Source of the DNA: Paenibacillaceae bacterium
Lineage (GTDB): Bacteria; Bacillota; Clostridia; Lachnospirales; Lachnospiraceae
Assembly (NCBI GenBank): GCA_015057715.1
Contig: SVDS01000025.1
Location: 1 to 41,466, forward strand
Reading direction: 5' to 3'
Length of the DNA stretch: 41,466 nt
A program made the position numbers and the translations under genes. Below the pieces are notes generated by a model that searched no databases, was not told the DNA's origin, and saw only the letters and a program-made list of their open reading frames with translations. Below are positions 24,103 to 32,614 of this stretch, one piece after another. Within the stretch, counting starts at the first letter, position 1. Every line of letters begins with the position of its first letter.

Positions 24103-24131
24103 ATTTGCAATATGTGCAAATTGTATATACT
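24103..24131 (+). promoter_or_regulatory. AraR-box-like inverted repeat and proximal -10
   Basis: Arms ATTTGCA (24103-24109) and TGCAAAT (24115-24121) flank five bases. The outer ATTTG...CAAAT resembles the B. subtilis AraR operator, with three extra bases between halves. A TATACT at 24126-24131 could be a proximal -10, which would place the repeat over its -35 region. Confidence 0.45.
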
Positions 24132-24158
24132 AAAATGTAATTATTAGGAGGGTATGAA

Positions 24159-25352
24159 ATGATGAAACGAAGAGTACTTGGAGTCATGCTTAGTGCAGTG
24201 TTGGCGGCATCTGCATTATTTGGATGTAGTTCGTCTCAGACAACTGCTACCACGGCAGCAGGAACCAAAGCAGCAGAGACCAAAGCGGCAGAAACCACAG
24301 CTGCAACAACCGCAGCGGCTGCAGCAACAACAGAAGCAGCTAAAGCAGCTGGAAGCGGCGGAAAAGTAGGTGTGGCTATGCCAACCCAGTCTTCTGAGCG
24401 CTGGATCAATGACGGTGCAAACATGAAGAAACAGCTGGAGGCCCTTGGATATCAGGTGGATTTACAGTATGCAGAGGATGATGTCCAGATGCAGGTTTCC
24501 CAGATTGAAAACATGATTGCTTCTGGTGTTAAGTGTCTGGTAATTGCATCAATTGACTCCTCAGCTCTGGTCAACGTGGAAGCTCAGGCCAAGAGCGCCG
24601 GAATCCCGATTATTGCCTATGACCGTCTGCTGATGGATACAGATGCTGTTTCCTATTATGCAACCTTTGATAACAAGGGCGTAGGAACAGCCATTGGTAA
24701 TTACATCAAAGAATCAAAGCAGTTAGATAAGGCAAAAGCAGAAGGAAAATCCTATACCATCGAATTCTTTATGGGTTCTCCTGATGATAACAACGCATTG
24801 TTCCTCTATAACGGGTTAATGGAAGTATTAAAGCCATATCTGGATGACGGAACCTTAAAATGCGAATCCGGACGTACTTCATTTGAAGATACCTGTATCT
24901 TAAGATGGTCTCAGGAAACAGCACAGCAAAACTGTGAGAACTACTTAACTGGTTTCTATGCAGACAAAAAGCTGGATATCTGTGCATCTGCATTTGATGG
25001 TTTTGCTTATGGCTGCAAGGCTGCATTAGAGGGAGCAGGATATAAAGTAGGCGTTGACTGGCCTTTAATCACTGGTCAGGATGCAGAATTAATGGCAGTA
25101 AAGAATGTTATTTCCGGTTATCAGACCATGTCCATTTACAAGGACACCAGACTTCTTGCTGAAAAATGCGTAACCATGGTTCAGGCAGTGTTAGAAGGCG
25201 GAAAACCTGAAATTAACGATACAACCCAGTATAACAATGGCAAGGTGGTAGTTCCTTCCTATCTGTGTACACCAGTTGCGGTTGACAAGGACAATTATAA
25301 AAAGATCATTATTGATGGCGGTTATTATACAGAACAACAGCTGGCACAGTAG
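24159..25352 (+). CDS. Multiple-monosaccharide ABC transporter, substrate-binding lipoprotein (ChvE-like)
   Basis: A 397-residue lipoprotein (lipobox LFGC near residue 23) with a long Ala/Thr/Lys/Glu linker (about 25-68) and a class I sugar-binding fold resembling ChvE: VGVAMPTQSSERWINDG, IENMIASGVKCLVIASID, IPIIAYDRLLMDTDAVSYY, FFMGSPDDNNALFLYNG and VDWPLITGQDAE. The ChvE/MmsA/MmsB family takes up aldoses such as arabinose, xylose, galactose or glucose. AGGAGGG lies 6 bases before the ATG at 24159 (a second ATG follows directly). A hairpin after the stop probably lets this gene be expressed more than the ATPase and permease. Confidence 0.85.
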   Translation: MMKRRVLGVMLSAVLAASALFGCSSSQTTATTAAGTKAAETKAAETTAATTAAAAATTEAAKAAGSGGKVGVAMPTQSSERWINDGANMKKQLEALGYQVDLQYAEDDVQMQVSQIENMIASGVKCLVIASIDSSALVNVEAQAKSAGIPIIAYDRLLMDTDAVSYYATFDNKGVGTAIGNYIKESKQLDKAKAEGKSYTIEFFMGSPDDNNALFLYNGLMEVLKPYLDDGTLKCESGRTSFEDTCILRWSQETAQQNCENYLTGFYADKKLDICASAFDGFAYGCKAALEGAGYKVGVDWPLITGQDAELMAVKNVISGYQTMSIYKDTRLLAEKCVTMVQAVLEGGKPEINDTTQYNNGKVVVPSYLCTPVAVDKDNYKKIIIDGGYYTEQQLAQ

Positions 25353-25365
25353 CAGAGACGTACAT

Positions 25366-25399
25366 ACAGGCGGCGGTGGAAAAGACTGCCGCCTGTTTT
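25366..25399 (+). terminator. Hairpin/attenuator between binding-protein and ATPase genes
   Basis: A 12-bp GC-rich stem (25366-25377 with 25385-25396, one G-U pair), a 7-base loop and a short TTTT tail. Placed inside the operon, it fits partial termination that favours the binding protein. Confidence 0.7.
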
Positions 25400-25431
25400 C
25401 GTGAAGGATAAAAAGAAAAGGAGTTGGAAAG

Positions 25432-26979
25432 ATGGCCGATTATATCCTGGAGATGAATCACATCACCAAAGAATTTTATGGTGTAAAGGCACTTGATGAT
25501 GTGAATATCAAGGTGAAACGCGGGGAAATCCATGCTCTCTGCGGAGAAAACGGTGCCGGAAAGTCTACGCTTATGAACGTACTCTCCGGTGTTTATCCTT
25601 ATGGAACCTACAGCGGTGATATTGTCTATCACGGAGCAGTGTGCCAGTTCCATAACATTAAACAAAGCGAGGCAAAGGGGATTGTAATTATTCATCAGGA
25701 GCTGGCATTAAGCCCCTATTTGTCAGTAGCGGAGAATGTTTTCCTGGGAAATGAGCAGACAGGAAAAAAAGGAGTCATTGACTGGACCAAAACCCATAAG
25801 CGGGCACAGGAAATGCTGGCAAAAGTGGGACTTGAGAATGAAAACTTAAATGCGCCTGTGAGCAGCCTGGGAGTCGGCAAGCAGCAGCTGATTGAGATTG
25901 CAAGGGCAATGGCAAAGCAGGTAGAACTTCTGATCTTAGATGAACCGACGGCAGCGTTAAATGATGAAGAGAGCAAGCGTCTTTTAAACATTATGCTGGA
26001 ACTGAAAAAGCATGGAATCACCTGTATTATGATCTCCCATAAGCTAAATGAAATCAGCTATGTTGCGGATTCCATTACCGTAATCAGAGATGGAAAAACC
26101 ATTGAGACTCTGGATAAGGGAAAAGATGAAATCAATGAAGACCGGATCATAAAGGGGATGGTAGGAAGGGAACTGACCAACCGTTACCCGGAGAGGACCA
26201 GTGATATCAAAGATAACATATTTGAGGTAGAAAACTGGAATGCATATCATCCGGACGATCCCAACCGTCATGTCATTCAGGATGTATCCTTCCATGTTAA
26301 GGCCGGTGAGGTAGTGGGATTTGCCGGACTGATGGGTGCAGGAAGAACGGAACTTGCAATGAGCCTTTTTGGTAGATCCTATGGACAGAAAATCAGCGGA
26401 ACCATAAAGATAAACGGAAAGCAGGCTCTTATAAGAAATGTAAGGGATGCCATTAATAACAAGCTGGCATATGTTTCGGAAGACCGCAAAAACTACGGCC
26501 TGATCCTCATAGACACTGTAAAAGGAAATATGACGCTGGCAGCCCTTAGAAACTTCTTTTCTAAAAAAGGAATTGTGAACAAGAATGATGAAATCATTTC
26601 CGCAGAAAACTATCGGAAGAAAATTAATGTTAAGACGAATTCCATCAACCAGTCAGTCAGCTCATTGTCGGGGGGAAATCAGCAGAAGGTCGTCCTGGCA
26701 AAATGGATGATGACTCAGCCTGATATCCTGATTCTTGATGAACCCACCCGGGGCATTGACATTGGTGCGAAGTATGAAATATACTGCATCATCAATGATC
26801 TGGCAAAGGCAGGTAAAGCCATTCTTGTCATATCGTCGGAGCTTCAGGAGTTAATCGGAACCTGTGACCGCATCTACGTCATTAACGGAGGACATATCTG
26901 CGGAGAACTTACCAGGGAAGAGGTTTCACAGGAAAAGATTATGAAGTGTATCATGGAAGACAACGGAAAGGAAGAATAA
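25432..26979 (+). CDS. Multiple-monosaccharide ABC transporter ATP-binding protein (MmsA/GguA/XylG-like)
   Basis: A 515-residue protein with two fused ATPase domains, as usual for sugar importers of the RbsA/XylG class. The first has Walker [13 protein letters not shown], signature-like [15 protein letters not shown] and Walker [13 protein letters not shown]. The second has a degenerate Walker A ([13 protein letters not shown], lacking GK), signature [14 protein letters not shown] and Walker [13 protein letters not shown]; the degeneracy is normal for this class. An AAAAGGAG ribosome binding site precedes the ATG. The permease gene follows after two bases. Confidence 0.9.
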   Translation: MADYILEMNHITKEFYGVKALDDVNIKVKRGEIHALCGENGAGKSTLMNVLSGVYPYGTYSGDIVYHGAVCQFHNIKQSEAKGIVIIHQELALSPYLSVAENVFLGNEQTGKKGVIDWTKTHKRAQEMLAKVGLENENLNAPVSSLGVGKQQLIEIARAMAKQVELLILDEPTAALNDEESKRLLNIMLELKKHGITCIMISHKLNEISYVADSITVIRDGKTIETLDKGKDEINEDRIIKGMVGRELTNRYPERTSDIKDNIFEVENWNAYHPDDPNRHVIQDVSFHVKAGEVVGFAGLMGAGRTELAMSLFGRSYGQKISGTIKINGKQALIRNVRDAINNKLAYVSEDRKNYGLILIDTVKGNMTLAALRNFFSKKGIVNKNDEIISAENYRKKINVKTNSINQSVSSLSGGNQQKVVLAKWMMTQPDILILDEPTRGIDIGAKYEIYCIINDLAKAGKAILVISSELQELIGTCDRIYVINGGHICGELTREEVSQEKIMKCIMEDNGKEE

Positions 26980-26981
26980 AG

Positions 26982-28148
26982 ATGGATAAGAAGAAAACAG
27001 TTAATATAAACATGAAGCAGTATGGTATGATTCTGGCTCTAATCGTGGTTTTCTTAATCTTTGCTGCAATGACCGGCGGTAAAAATATGTCTCCGGCAAA
27101 CATTAACAATTTAATCATGCAGAACAGCTATATTGTGATTCTGGCGGTAGGCATGCTTCTTTGTGTTCTGACAGGTAACATTGACTTGGGGGTCGGTTCC
27201 ATTGTTGCCGTATGCGGAGCAGTTGTGGGAATTATGATCGTAGACTATAAAACCAGCATGTGGGTTGCAATACTGGCGGCTCTTGCCATTGGAACCCTTT
27301 CCGGTATGTTTGTTGGATTTTTTGTTTCCAAGCTTTCCATACCTCCCTTTATCGTTACACTTGCAACCATGCTTATGGGGCGCGGGCTTACCTATACACT
27401 GCTAAAGGCACAGACCAAAGGTCCTCTTCCGGCAAATTATACTTACATAGGCGCAGGTTTTCTTCCAACTGTCAAAATACCCTTTGGCGGTGGAACACTG
27501 GATCTGGTATCCATTGGAGCAGCACTCATTGCATTTGCTTTTATAATCATATCGGAGATCAGAAGTATAAAAACAAAAAAGAAATACGATTTCCCGGTTA
27601 ATCCCTTGTGGCAGACAATTGTCAAAGTGGGTGTAATTATGATAATTGTGTGGTTTTTCTTCTATAAACTGGCACGTTACAATGGAATTCCCTTTGTTCT
27701 TGTTATTATGGGACTTCTGGTTGCCCTGTACCACTTTATTACCAGCAAGACTGTAGCGGGAAGGCAGATCTATGCATTGGGCGGAAATGCCAAAGCAGCC
27801 CGCCTGTCCGGTATTAACACGGAAAAAGTTTTCTTCTGGGTTTATACCAATATGGGAATTATGTGTGCAATTGCAGGAATTGTGCTTTCTGCACGAAATG
27901 CATCAGCAACACCGAAAGCAGGGGATCAGTTTGAAATGGACGCCATCGCTTCCTGTTATATTGGAGGTGCTGCTACTTCAGGAGGAATTGGAACCATCAT
28001 AGGAGCGGTAGTCGGAGCATTTATTATGGGAATCTTAAACAACGGAATGTCTCTATACGGCTGGTCTACAGATATTCAGAAAATCGTAAAAGGAGCTGTA
28101 TTATTAGGGGCGGTTACGGTTGACTTATTATCCAAAAGAAAAAAATAA
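26982..28148 (+). CDS. Multiple-monosaccharide ABC transporter permease (MmsB/GguB/XylH-like)
   Basis: A 388-residue integral membrane protein with about ten hydrophobic segments. Family marks are LTGNIDLGVGSIVAVCGAVV, the long inserted hydrophilic loop after AYTFI-like segments (about 180-215; SIKTKKKYDFPVNP), TVAGRQIYALGGNAKAARLS, the coupling loop SGINTEKVFF, and GGIGTIIGAVVGAFIMGILN. I chose the ATG at 26982, two bases after the ATPase stop, with GGAAAGGAAG upstream; a GTG at 26946 lies inside the ATPase gene and is less likely. Confidence 0.9.
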   Translation: MDKKKTVNINMKQYGMILALIVVFLIFAAMTGGKNMSPANINNLIMQNSYIVILAVGMLLCVLTGNIDLGVGSIVAVCGAVVGIMIVDYKTSMWVAILAALAIGTLSGMFVGFFVSKLSIPPFIVTLATMLMGRGLTYTLLKAQTKGPLPANYTYIGAGFLPTVKIPFGGGTLDLVSIGAALIAFAFIIISEIRSIKTKKKYDFPVNPLWQTIVKVGVIMIIVWFFFYKLARYNGIPFVLVIMGLLVALYHFITSKTVAGRQIYALGGNAKAARLSGINTEKVFFWVYTNMGIMCAIAGIVLSARNASATPKAGDQFEMDAIASCYIGGAATSGGIGTIIGAVVGAFIMGILNNGMSLYGWSTDIQKIVKGAVLLGAVTVDLLSKRKK

Positions 28149-28169
28149 TCTAAGACAGTAGGAGAGAAG

Positions 28170-29255
28170 ATGCAGTCGCAGGAAGCAAAATATATGGCTG
28201 TTGTAAACTGGGTCATGGAGCAGATCCAAAACGGGGTGTTCCAAACCGGGGATAAGCTGCCGTCAGAGAATGAACTAAGCCGTGAATTTGAACTCAGCAG
28301 GCAGACTGTCCGTCATGCCATTGATGTATTGGAACAGAAAAACATGCTGACCAGAATTCGGGGAAGCGGAACTTATTTAGGAGTAGGAAACCGGGAAGTG
28401 AGAAAAGAACGCTACCAGAACATTGCAGTAATCAGTACCTATGTAGACAGCTATATTTTTCCTCCCGTATTAAAAGGGATTGAAAAGACATTGTCAAAAG
28501 CAGGCTATACCATGCAGGTGGCATTTACAGGAAACAGAATCGAAAAAGAAGGAGAAATTCTTGATAAGCTGTTAGACAAAGGGTTTATAGACGGGCTGAT
28601 TGTGGAACCGGCAAAAAGTGCGCTGCCAAATCCAAATCTGGATTCCTACCGCAGGCTGGCGAAACAGCAGCTGCCCGTCCTGTTCTTTAACAGCAGTTAT
28701 CCCCAGCTTTCGTTTCCCTGTGTAGCTCTCCATGATGAACTGGTGACTAAAAAAGCGGTTGAATATCTGATTCATGCAGGGCACAAAAAGATCGGGGGGA
28801 TCTTTAAATGTGATGACGGGCAGGGACATCTTCGTTATCTGGGGTTTGTAAAGGCAATGAAACAGGCTGGTATCAGCATAGACAGAAGGGGGATTGTCTG
28901 GATTGATTCGGAGAGCCAGAATGATCTGGAAGCCTGGTCGGATTATCTGTTTGACCGGTTAAAAGATTGTACGGCACTGGTCTGTTATAACGACGAGGTA
29001 GCTTATCTGCTGTCGGGCATCTGCATGAAGAGGGGGATTTTGATTCCCGAAGATCTATCCCTGGTCAGCATTGATAATTCGGAGCTGGCGTCTCTGGGTG
29101 AGGTACCTATTACTTCATTTCCCCACCCCATGGAGGCACTGGGGAAAAAAGCAGCGGAAAATATGATACGTATGATTGAAAATCCCTATTTTAATGGAAA
29201 TTATCTTTTTGATTCAGAGGCAGTAGAACGGAAATCCGTTCGTGTCAGAGTATAG
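28170..29255 (+). CDS. AraR-like GntR/LacI hybrid transcriptional repressor
   Basis: The 361-residue protein joins a GntR-type winged helix (about 1-72; GDKLPSENELSREFELSRQT) to a LacI/GalR-type sugar-binding domain (about 80-355). It closely resembles B. subtilis AraR as I remember it, including TYVDSYIFPPVLKGIE, DGLIVEPAKSALPNPN and VALHDE...GHKKIGGIF-type stretches. AraR is released from DNA by L-arabinose. The gene follows the sugar permease by 21 bp, with GGAGAGAAG as ribosome binding site, so it likely controls this operon through the inverted repeats near 24068-24121. Whether the inducer is arabinose or another aldose is not settled. Confidence 0.9.
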   Translation: MQSQEAKYMAVVNWVMEQIQNGVFQTGDKLPSENELSREFELSRQTVRHAIDVLEQKNMLTRIRGSGTYLGVGNREVRKERYQNIAVISTYVDSYIFPPVLKGIEKTLSKAGYTMQVAFTGNRIEKEGEILDKLLDKGFIDGLIVEPAKSALPNPNLDSYRRLAKQQLPVLFFNSSYPQLSFPCVALHDELVTKKAVEYLIHAGHKKIGGIFKCDDGQGHLRYLGFVKAMKQAGISIDRRGIVWIDSESQNDLEAWSDYLFDRLKDCTALVCYNDEVAYLLSGICMKRGILIPEDLSLVSIDNSELASLGEVPITSFPHPMEALGKKAAENMIRMIENPYFNGNYLFDSEAVERKSVRVRV

Positions 29256-29264
29256 GAGTATAAC

Positions 29265-29540
29265 ATGAGTGAGGACAAAAAGAAGCAGGGTGAGTCACCT
29301 GCGCCCATTACTCTGGGTTTAAGACTGGTAGGAGGGGGATATCTGGTATGGCTGGCGTTTCAGCTGGTTCCGGAACTTCTCATCTCTTCCGGAATCAGAA
29401 ATCTGATTCAGCTGGTCTTTATGACCCTGTTTTTTCTTACGGGTTCCATTATGATTATCTGGTCATTAAAAAAACTGCTCTTTAAAGGCCCGGAACAGTC
29501 CGGGTCGTTCAATGAGGATGAACAGGAACATATATTATAA
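29265..29540 (+). CDS. Small two-pass membrane protein (91 aa)
   Basis: A hypothetical protein starting 9 bp after the AraR-like gene. It has a hydrophilic start, two hydrophobic segments (about 18-42 and 46-69), a positively charged turn (SLKKLLFKG) and an acidic tail (NEDEQEHIL). I do not recognise a family. It is probably the last gene of the sugar operon. The 277 bp that follow (29541-29817) hold no gene I can support, only weak hairpins and a promoter. Confidence 0.65.
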   Translation: MSEDKKKQGESPAPITLGLRLVGGGYLVWLAFQLVPELLISSGIRNLIQLVFMTLFFLTGSIMIIWSLKKLLFKGPEQSGSFNEDEQEHIL

Positions 29541-29746
29541 AGACTAACGGACTCAGTTATGCGGCTGAGCATATGAAAGGAAGAAGTTCTCTGTGCTGGC
29601 AGATTACCCTGCAGGCAGAGGAATGCGAACGGTCTTTTCTGGCAATTATTTTATTGATAAAAAAGGCATGCTGTCTTTCCTGAATAGGAGGCTGGCGTGC
29701 TTTTCTGTTTATTGAGAGAGTTGCATCAATCCCCTGTAAATGTGAA

Positions 29747-29775
29747 TTGACAAACATACTCCGCAGGTTTAAACT
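29747..29775 (+). promoter_or_regulatory. Promoter of the BlaI-type gene
   Basis: TTGACA (29747-29752), a 17-bp spacer and TAAACT (29770-29775). The start near 29782 gives a 36-base leader. No clear TACA/TGTA dyad of the classic BlaI operator was found. Confidence 0.6.
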
Positions 29776-29817
29776 AAGATACAGCTTACAAATGCAGACC
29801 CAAAAGGAGTTATATAT

Positions 29818-30222
29818 ATGAGCACACTTCCAAAAATATCAGAAGCAGAATGGGAAATTATGAAACTTATATGGAAGTCTAACCCCATAACCTCAGAAGA
29901 GATTATTAACCTGCTATCTGGCAGAATGATGTGGTCAGCACAGACAATAAAAACCTTTATAACAAGACTTATTAAAAAAGAAGTGATTGGATTTGAAAAG
30001 AAGGGCAGAGTTTATTACTACTATCCTTTGCTCTCAGAAGAAGAGTGCATCAGATCTGAAAATGAAACATTCTTAAAAAAGGTCTATGACGGCGCTTTAA
30101 ATATGCTTTTTACCAAGTTTCTGGAAGAGGAGCTGTCAATAGATCAGATCGAAGAACTGGAACGTATTCTGAAAGATAAAAAAGAAAAGAGAATATCTGA
30201 CAGCAGGGATGAACATAAGTGA
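29818..30222 (+). CDS. BlaI/MecI/CopY-family repressor without a BlaR1 partner
   Basis: A 134-residue winged-helix repressor: ISEAEWEIMKLIWKSNPIT, the recognition region MMWSAQTIKTFITRLIKK, the wing IGFEKKGRVYYYYPLLSEEE, then a dimerising C-terminal helix region (FLEEELSIDQIEELERIL). Classic members repress beta-lactamase or copper genes and are inactivated by a sensor protease (BlaR1) or metal. Here there is no M56 protease gene on either side, and the CxC copper motif is absent. The ribosome binding site (AAAAGGAG) is good. It is a single-gene unit, so its target and signal are unknown. Confidence 0.85.
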   Translation: MSTLPKISEAEWEIMKLIWKSNPITSEEIINLLSGRMMWSAQTIKTFITRLIKKEVIGFEKKGRVYYYYPLLSEEECIRSENETFLKKVYDGALNMLFTKFLEEELSIDQIEELERILKDKKEKRISDSRDEHK

Positions 30223-30241
30223 TTAATTTCTTAAAAAACAC

Positions 30242-30291
30242 AAAAGCAGATAAGTTCAGACAATCAAAGCGTCTGTTCTTATCTGCTTTTT
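30242..30291. terminator. Long bidirectional terminator between convergent genes
   Basis: A perfect 13-bp stem (30242-30254 with 30278-30290) containing an inner CAGAC/GTCTG pairing, with A and T runs at the two ends. It can serve both the BlaI-type gene and the histidine kinase on the other strand. Confidence 0.9.
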
Positions 30292-30308
30292 ATATTACAC
30301 AGGTATTC

Positions 30309-31715
30309 CTATAAACTAGTTGATTTGGGAAGGCTGAAAATAAACTCAGATCCAACCCCTTCTGTGCTGACTACATCAATGTTTTCTCCGTGAGACTGAA
30401 TGATTTCCCGAACAATTGCAAGTCCAAGTCCGGTCCCTTTCTTGTCCTTTCCTCTGGACAGATCAGTTTTATAAAAACGTTCCCATATCTTTTTAATGCT
30501 GTCCTTTGGAATTCCGATTCCTGTATCTTTTACTGAGATAAAGATTTTTTCATACTTGCCGGAAGCCTGTATATATATGGTGGAATCCGTATGGCTGAAT
30601 TTAATGGCATTATCGATCAGATTATAAAGAACCTGCTGGATCTTGCCAAGGTCTGCGTGGACCATCTGAATGCTGTCAGAGAAAGTCAGGTCAAATGTAA
30701 TGTTTTTTGTATTGCAGGTACCTTCTAAAGAAGCAGCCGTATCTTTAATCACCCGGTTAATATCAAAATTAGTCCGGTTTAAATATCCTTTACAGTCAAG
30801 GGAATTAAGCGTCAGCATGCCCTGTGTCAGCTTATTGAGACGTTCTGTCTCGGATATTACCCGATTTAAATACTTTTCATGCATCTGAGGCGGTATGGTG
30901 CCGTCCAGGATAGCTTCTAAGTATCCCTTGATGGAAGTGAGGGGGGAGCGGAAATCGTGTGATACATTGGCGATAAAGGTTCTCTGGTATTCCTCCATTT
31001 TATTGATCTCATCAGACATATAATTTAAAGTAGCTGCCAGATATCCCATCTCATCCCTTGTATTTACATCGATGTGATGAGTCAGATTACCCTGTGCATA
31101 TTCGTTGGCTCCCGCTGTGATTTTTTTCAGGGGGATATAAACATTTTTTGTAAAAACCAGCAAAATAATCAGAGAAAAACCGAATACCACAGCAGAGGTA
31201 ATGTATACGATGTTTAATATACCGTTTCTCTGGGACTGTAAATAAGATATGGGCAGATGAATCACCACATACCCATGAGTGGTATAGTTTCCGGTTATGG
31301 GAGCATGTACGCTTAATACATCATAAGTAAACTCATTGTAGTAATTACCGATGGTATAGGATTTATTGCCCATAATGGTGGGGTCAAAGTTCTCTATCAT
31401 TTCTCCATCCTTACCTGGCTGCTGGCTGTCGGATACAATCTTGCCCTGACGGTCTACAATCCATATGCGGGCGTGGAGATAATCCGCTTCATTTACAAGG
31501 CCTGGATAAGATGAGGAAAGCTTCATGTCCTTTCCATGATACATGCTGCTAAAGGATGTGGCAATCTGGTTGGCTTCGTCATACAGACATTCTGACTGCT
31601 GGCCAAGGAGGTACTGGTCGGTAATCCTGGAAGAGAAGGATGCGATGGTTACAAAACCCAAAAGGCCAAAGAGCAAGTAACCCATAATAAATTTATAATA
31701 CAAAGAATGTGTCAT
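30309..31715 (-). CDS. Sensor histidine kinase (HAMP-HisKA-HATPase)
   Basis: A 468-residue membrane kinase: first membrane segment at about 9-28, an extracellular sensor of about 135 residues (with a PAS/Cache-like RIWIVDRQGKIVSDS), second segment at about 167-188, HAMP (about 190-242), H-box with H253 (VSHDFRSPLTSIKG), N-box (YNLIDNAIKFS), G1 DTGIGIP, F-box (WERFYK) and G2 GTGLGLAIV. It pairs with the OmpR-type regulator located upstream on the same strand, although 166 bp with a hairpin and a promoter-like sequence lie between them. The ribosome binding site is AGAGGTGA. The stimulus is unknown. Confidence 0.9.
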   Translation of the reverse strand: MTHSLYYKFIMGYLLFGLLGFVTIASFSSRITDQYLLGQQSECLYDEANQIATSFSSMYHGKDMKLSSSYPGLVNEADYLHARIWIVDRQGKIVSDSQQPGKDGEMIENFDPTIMGNKSYTIGNYYNEFTYDVLSVHAPITGNYTTHGYVVIHLPISYLQSQRNGILNIVYITSAVVFGFSLIILLVFTKNVYIPLKKITAGANEYAQGNLTHHIDVNTRDEMGYLAATLNYMSDEINKMEEYQRTFIANVSHDFRSPLTSIKGYLEAILDGTIPPQMHEKYLNRVISETERLNKLTQGMLTLNSLDCKGYLNRTNFDINRVIKDTAASLEGTCNTKNITFDLTFSDSIQMVHADLGKIQQVLYNLIDNAIKFSHTDSTIYIQASGKYEKIFISVKDTGIGIPKDSIKKIWERFYKTDLSRGKDKKGTGLGLAIVREIIQSHGENIDVVSTEGVGSEFIFSLPKSTSL

Positions 31716-31742
31716 GGAATGTTCACCTCTATATTGTGCAGA

Positions 31743-31771
31743 TATATACTTACCTGTGTCTAATGCTTCAA
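31743..31771 (-). promoter_or_regulatory. Candidate promoter for the histidine kinase
   Basis: On the minus strand TTGAAG and TATATA are 17 bp apart, just before the kinase ribosome binding site. It follows the hairpin at 31815-31866. Confidence 0.45.
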
Positions 31772-31814
31772 GTATAACTCTTTTTGGTATTCATGTCATT
31801 CCCTATTTTCGTTG

Positions 31815-31866
31815 GTTAAAAGAGGGGCTGACGTAAAATGTATGGAACGTTTTACGTCAGCCTCTT
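31815..31866 (-). terminator. Hairpin between response regulator and kinase genes
   Basis: A 17-bp stem (31820-31838 with 31850-31866) with a two-base bulge and an 11-base loop, followed on the minus strand by TCTTTTAA. It can act as a terminator or attenuator after the response regulator gene. Confidence 0.65.
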
Positions 31867-31881
31867 ATGATATCTATAAAA

Positions 31882-32592
31882 CTACCGCTTCACTTCGAAT
31901 TTATACCCAATCCCCCAAACAGTGGAGAGTGACCAGCCGGAATGGTCCTTTATCTTTTCTCTCAGACGCTTAATATGAACGTCTACGGTTCTTGTGTCGC
32001 CTATATATTCATACCCCCAGATATGGTCCAAAAGCTGTTCTCTTGTAAATACCTGGTTGGGAGAGGAGGCAAGGAAATAAAGAAGCTCCAGCTCCTTTGG
32101 AGGCATTTCAATGGAATGTCCCATATAAATGACGGAGTAGTTGGTTAAGTTGACAATCAGATCCGGATATTCCACAAAGTCGCCCTGCTGGTCGGTATGG
32201 GAGGCGGCAGCAACAGGAGAAGTCTGATAGCGCCGTAAGACTGCCTTAACCCGCGCCACAAGCTCTTTGGAATCAAAAGGTTTGATCATATAATCATCAG
32301 CGCCAAGCTCCAGACCCAGGACTTTGTCAAAGACCTCGCCTTTTGCAGACAGCATGATAATGGGCACCTGGGATCCGGTGCGAAGCTCTCTGCAGACCTG
32401 ATAGCCGTCCATGCCTGGAAGCATTAAATCCAGCAGAACCAGATTGGGTTTAAATTCAGGAAAAACCCGAAGCGCTTCCTCTCCGTCCCCCACGATTTCT
32501 GTTTCATAGCATTCTTTTAAAAGATATAGGGAAATGAGTTCTGCAATATTGCTGTCATCGTCCACAATTAAAATCCGCTGTTTTTCTGCCAT
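31882..32592 (-). CDS. OmpR/PhoB-family response regulator
   Basis: A 236-residue regulator with a receiver domain (acidic VDDD near residue 10, phospho-acceptor D55 in LVLLDLMLPGMDG, the Lys of MIKPFDSKEL) and a C-terminal winged helix (about 140-235; PPKELELLYFLASSPNQVFT, HIWGYEYIGDTRTVDVHIKR). It starts 22 bp downstream of the mutS2 stop, so read-through from mutS2 is possible. A GGGGGATCC sequence serves as ribosome binding site. The partner is the kinase at 30309-31715. Confidence 0.92.
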   Translation of the reverse strand: MAEKQRILIVDDDSNIAELISLYLLKECYETEIVGDGEEALRVFPEFKPNLVLLDLMLPGMDGYQVCRELRTGSQVPIIMLSAKGEVFDKVLGLELGADDYMIKPFDSKELVARVKAVLRRYQTSPVAAASHTDQQGDFVEYPDLIVNLTNYSVIYMGHSIEMPPKELELLYFLASSPNQVFTREQLLDHIWGYEYIGDTRTVDVHIKRLREKIKDHSGWSLSTVWGIGYKFEVKR

Positions 32593-32614
32593 AATGGATC
32601 CCCCGTTCTAATAT

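Noticed and set aside
24240-24360. Low-complexity Ala/Thr/Lys/Glu-coding repeat
   Set aside because: It is the usual lipoprotein linker after the lipobox. A similar one occurs in the siderophore lipoprotein, so it is not a special repeat element.
29557-29757. 66-residue minus-strand frame in the spacer before the BlaI-type gene
   Set aside because: No ribosome binding site and no protein-like pattern, and it overlaps a consensus plus-strand promoter. A 36-residue plus-strand frame at 29575 also lacks a ribosome binding site.
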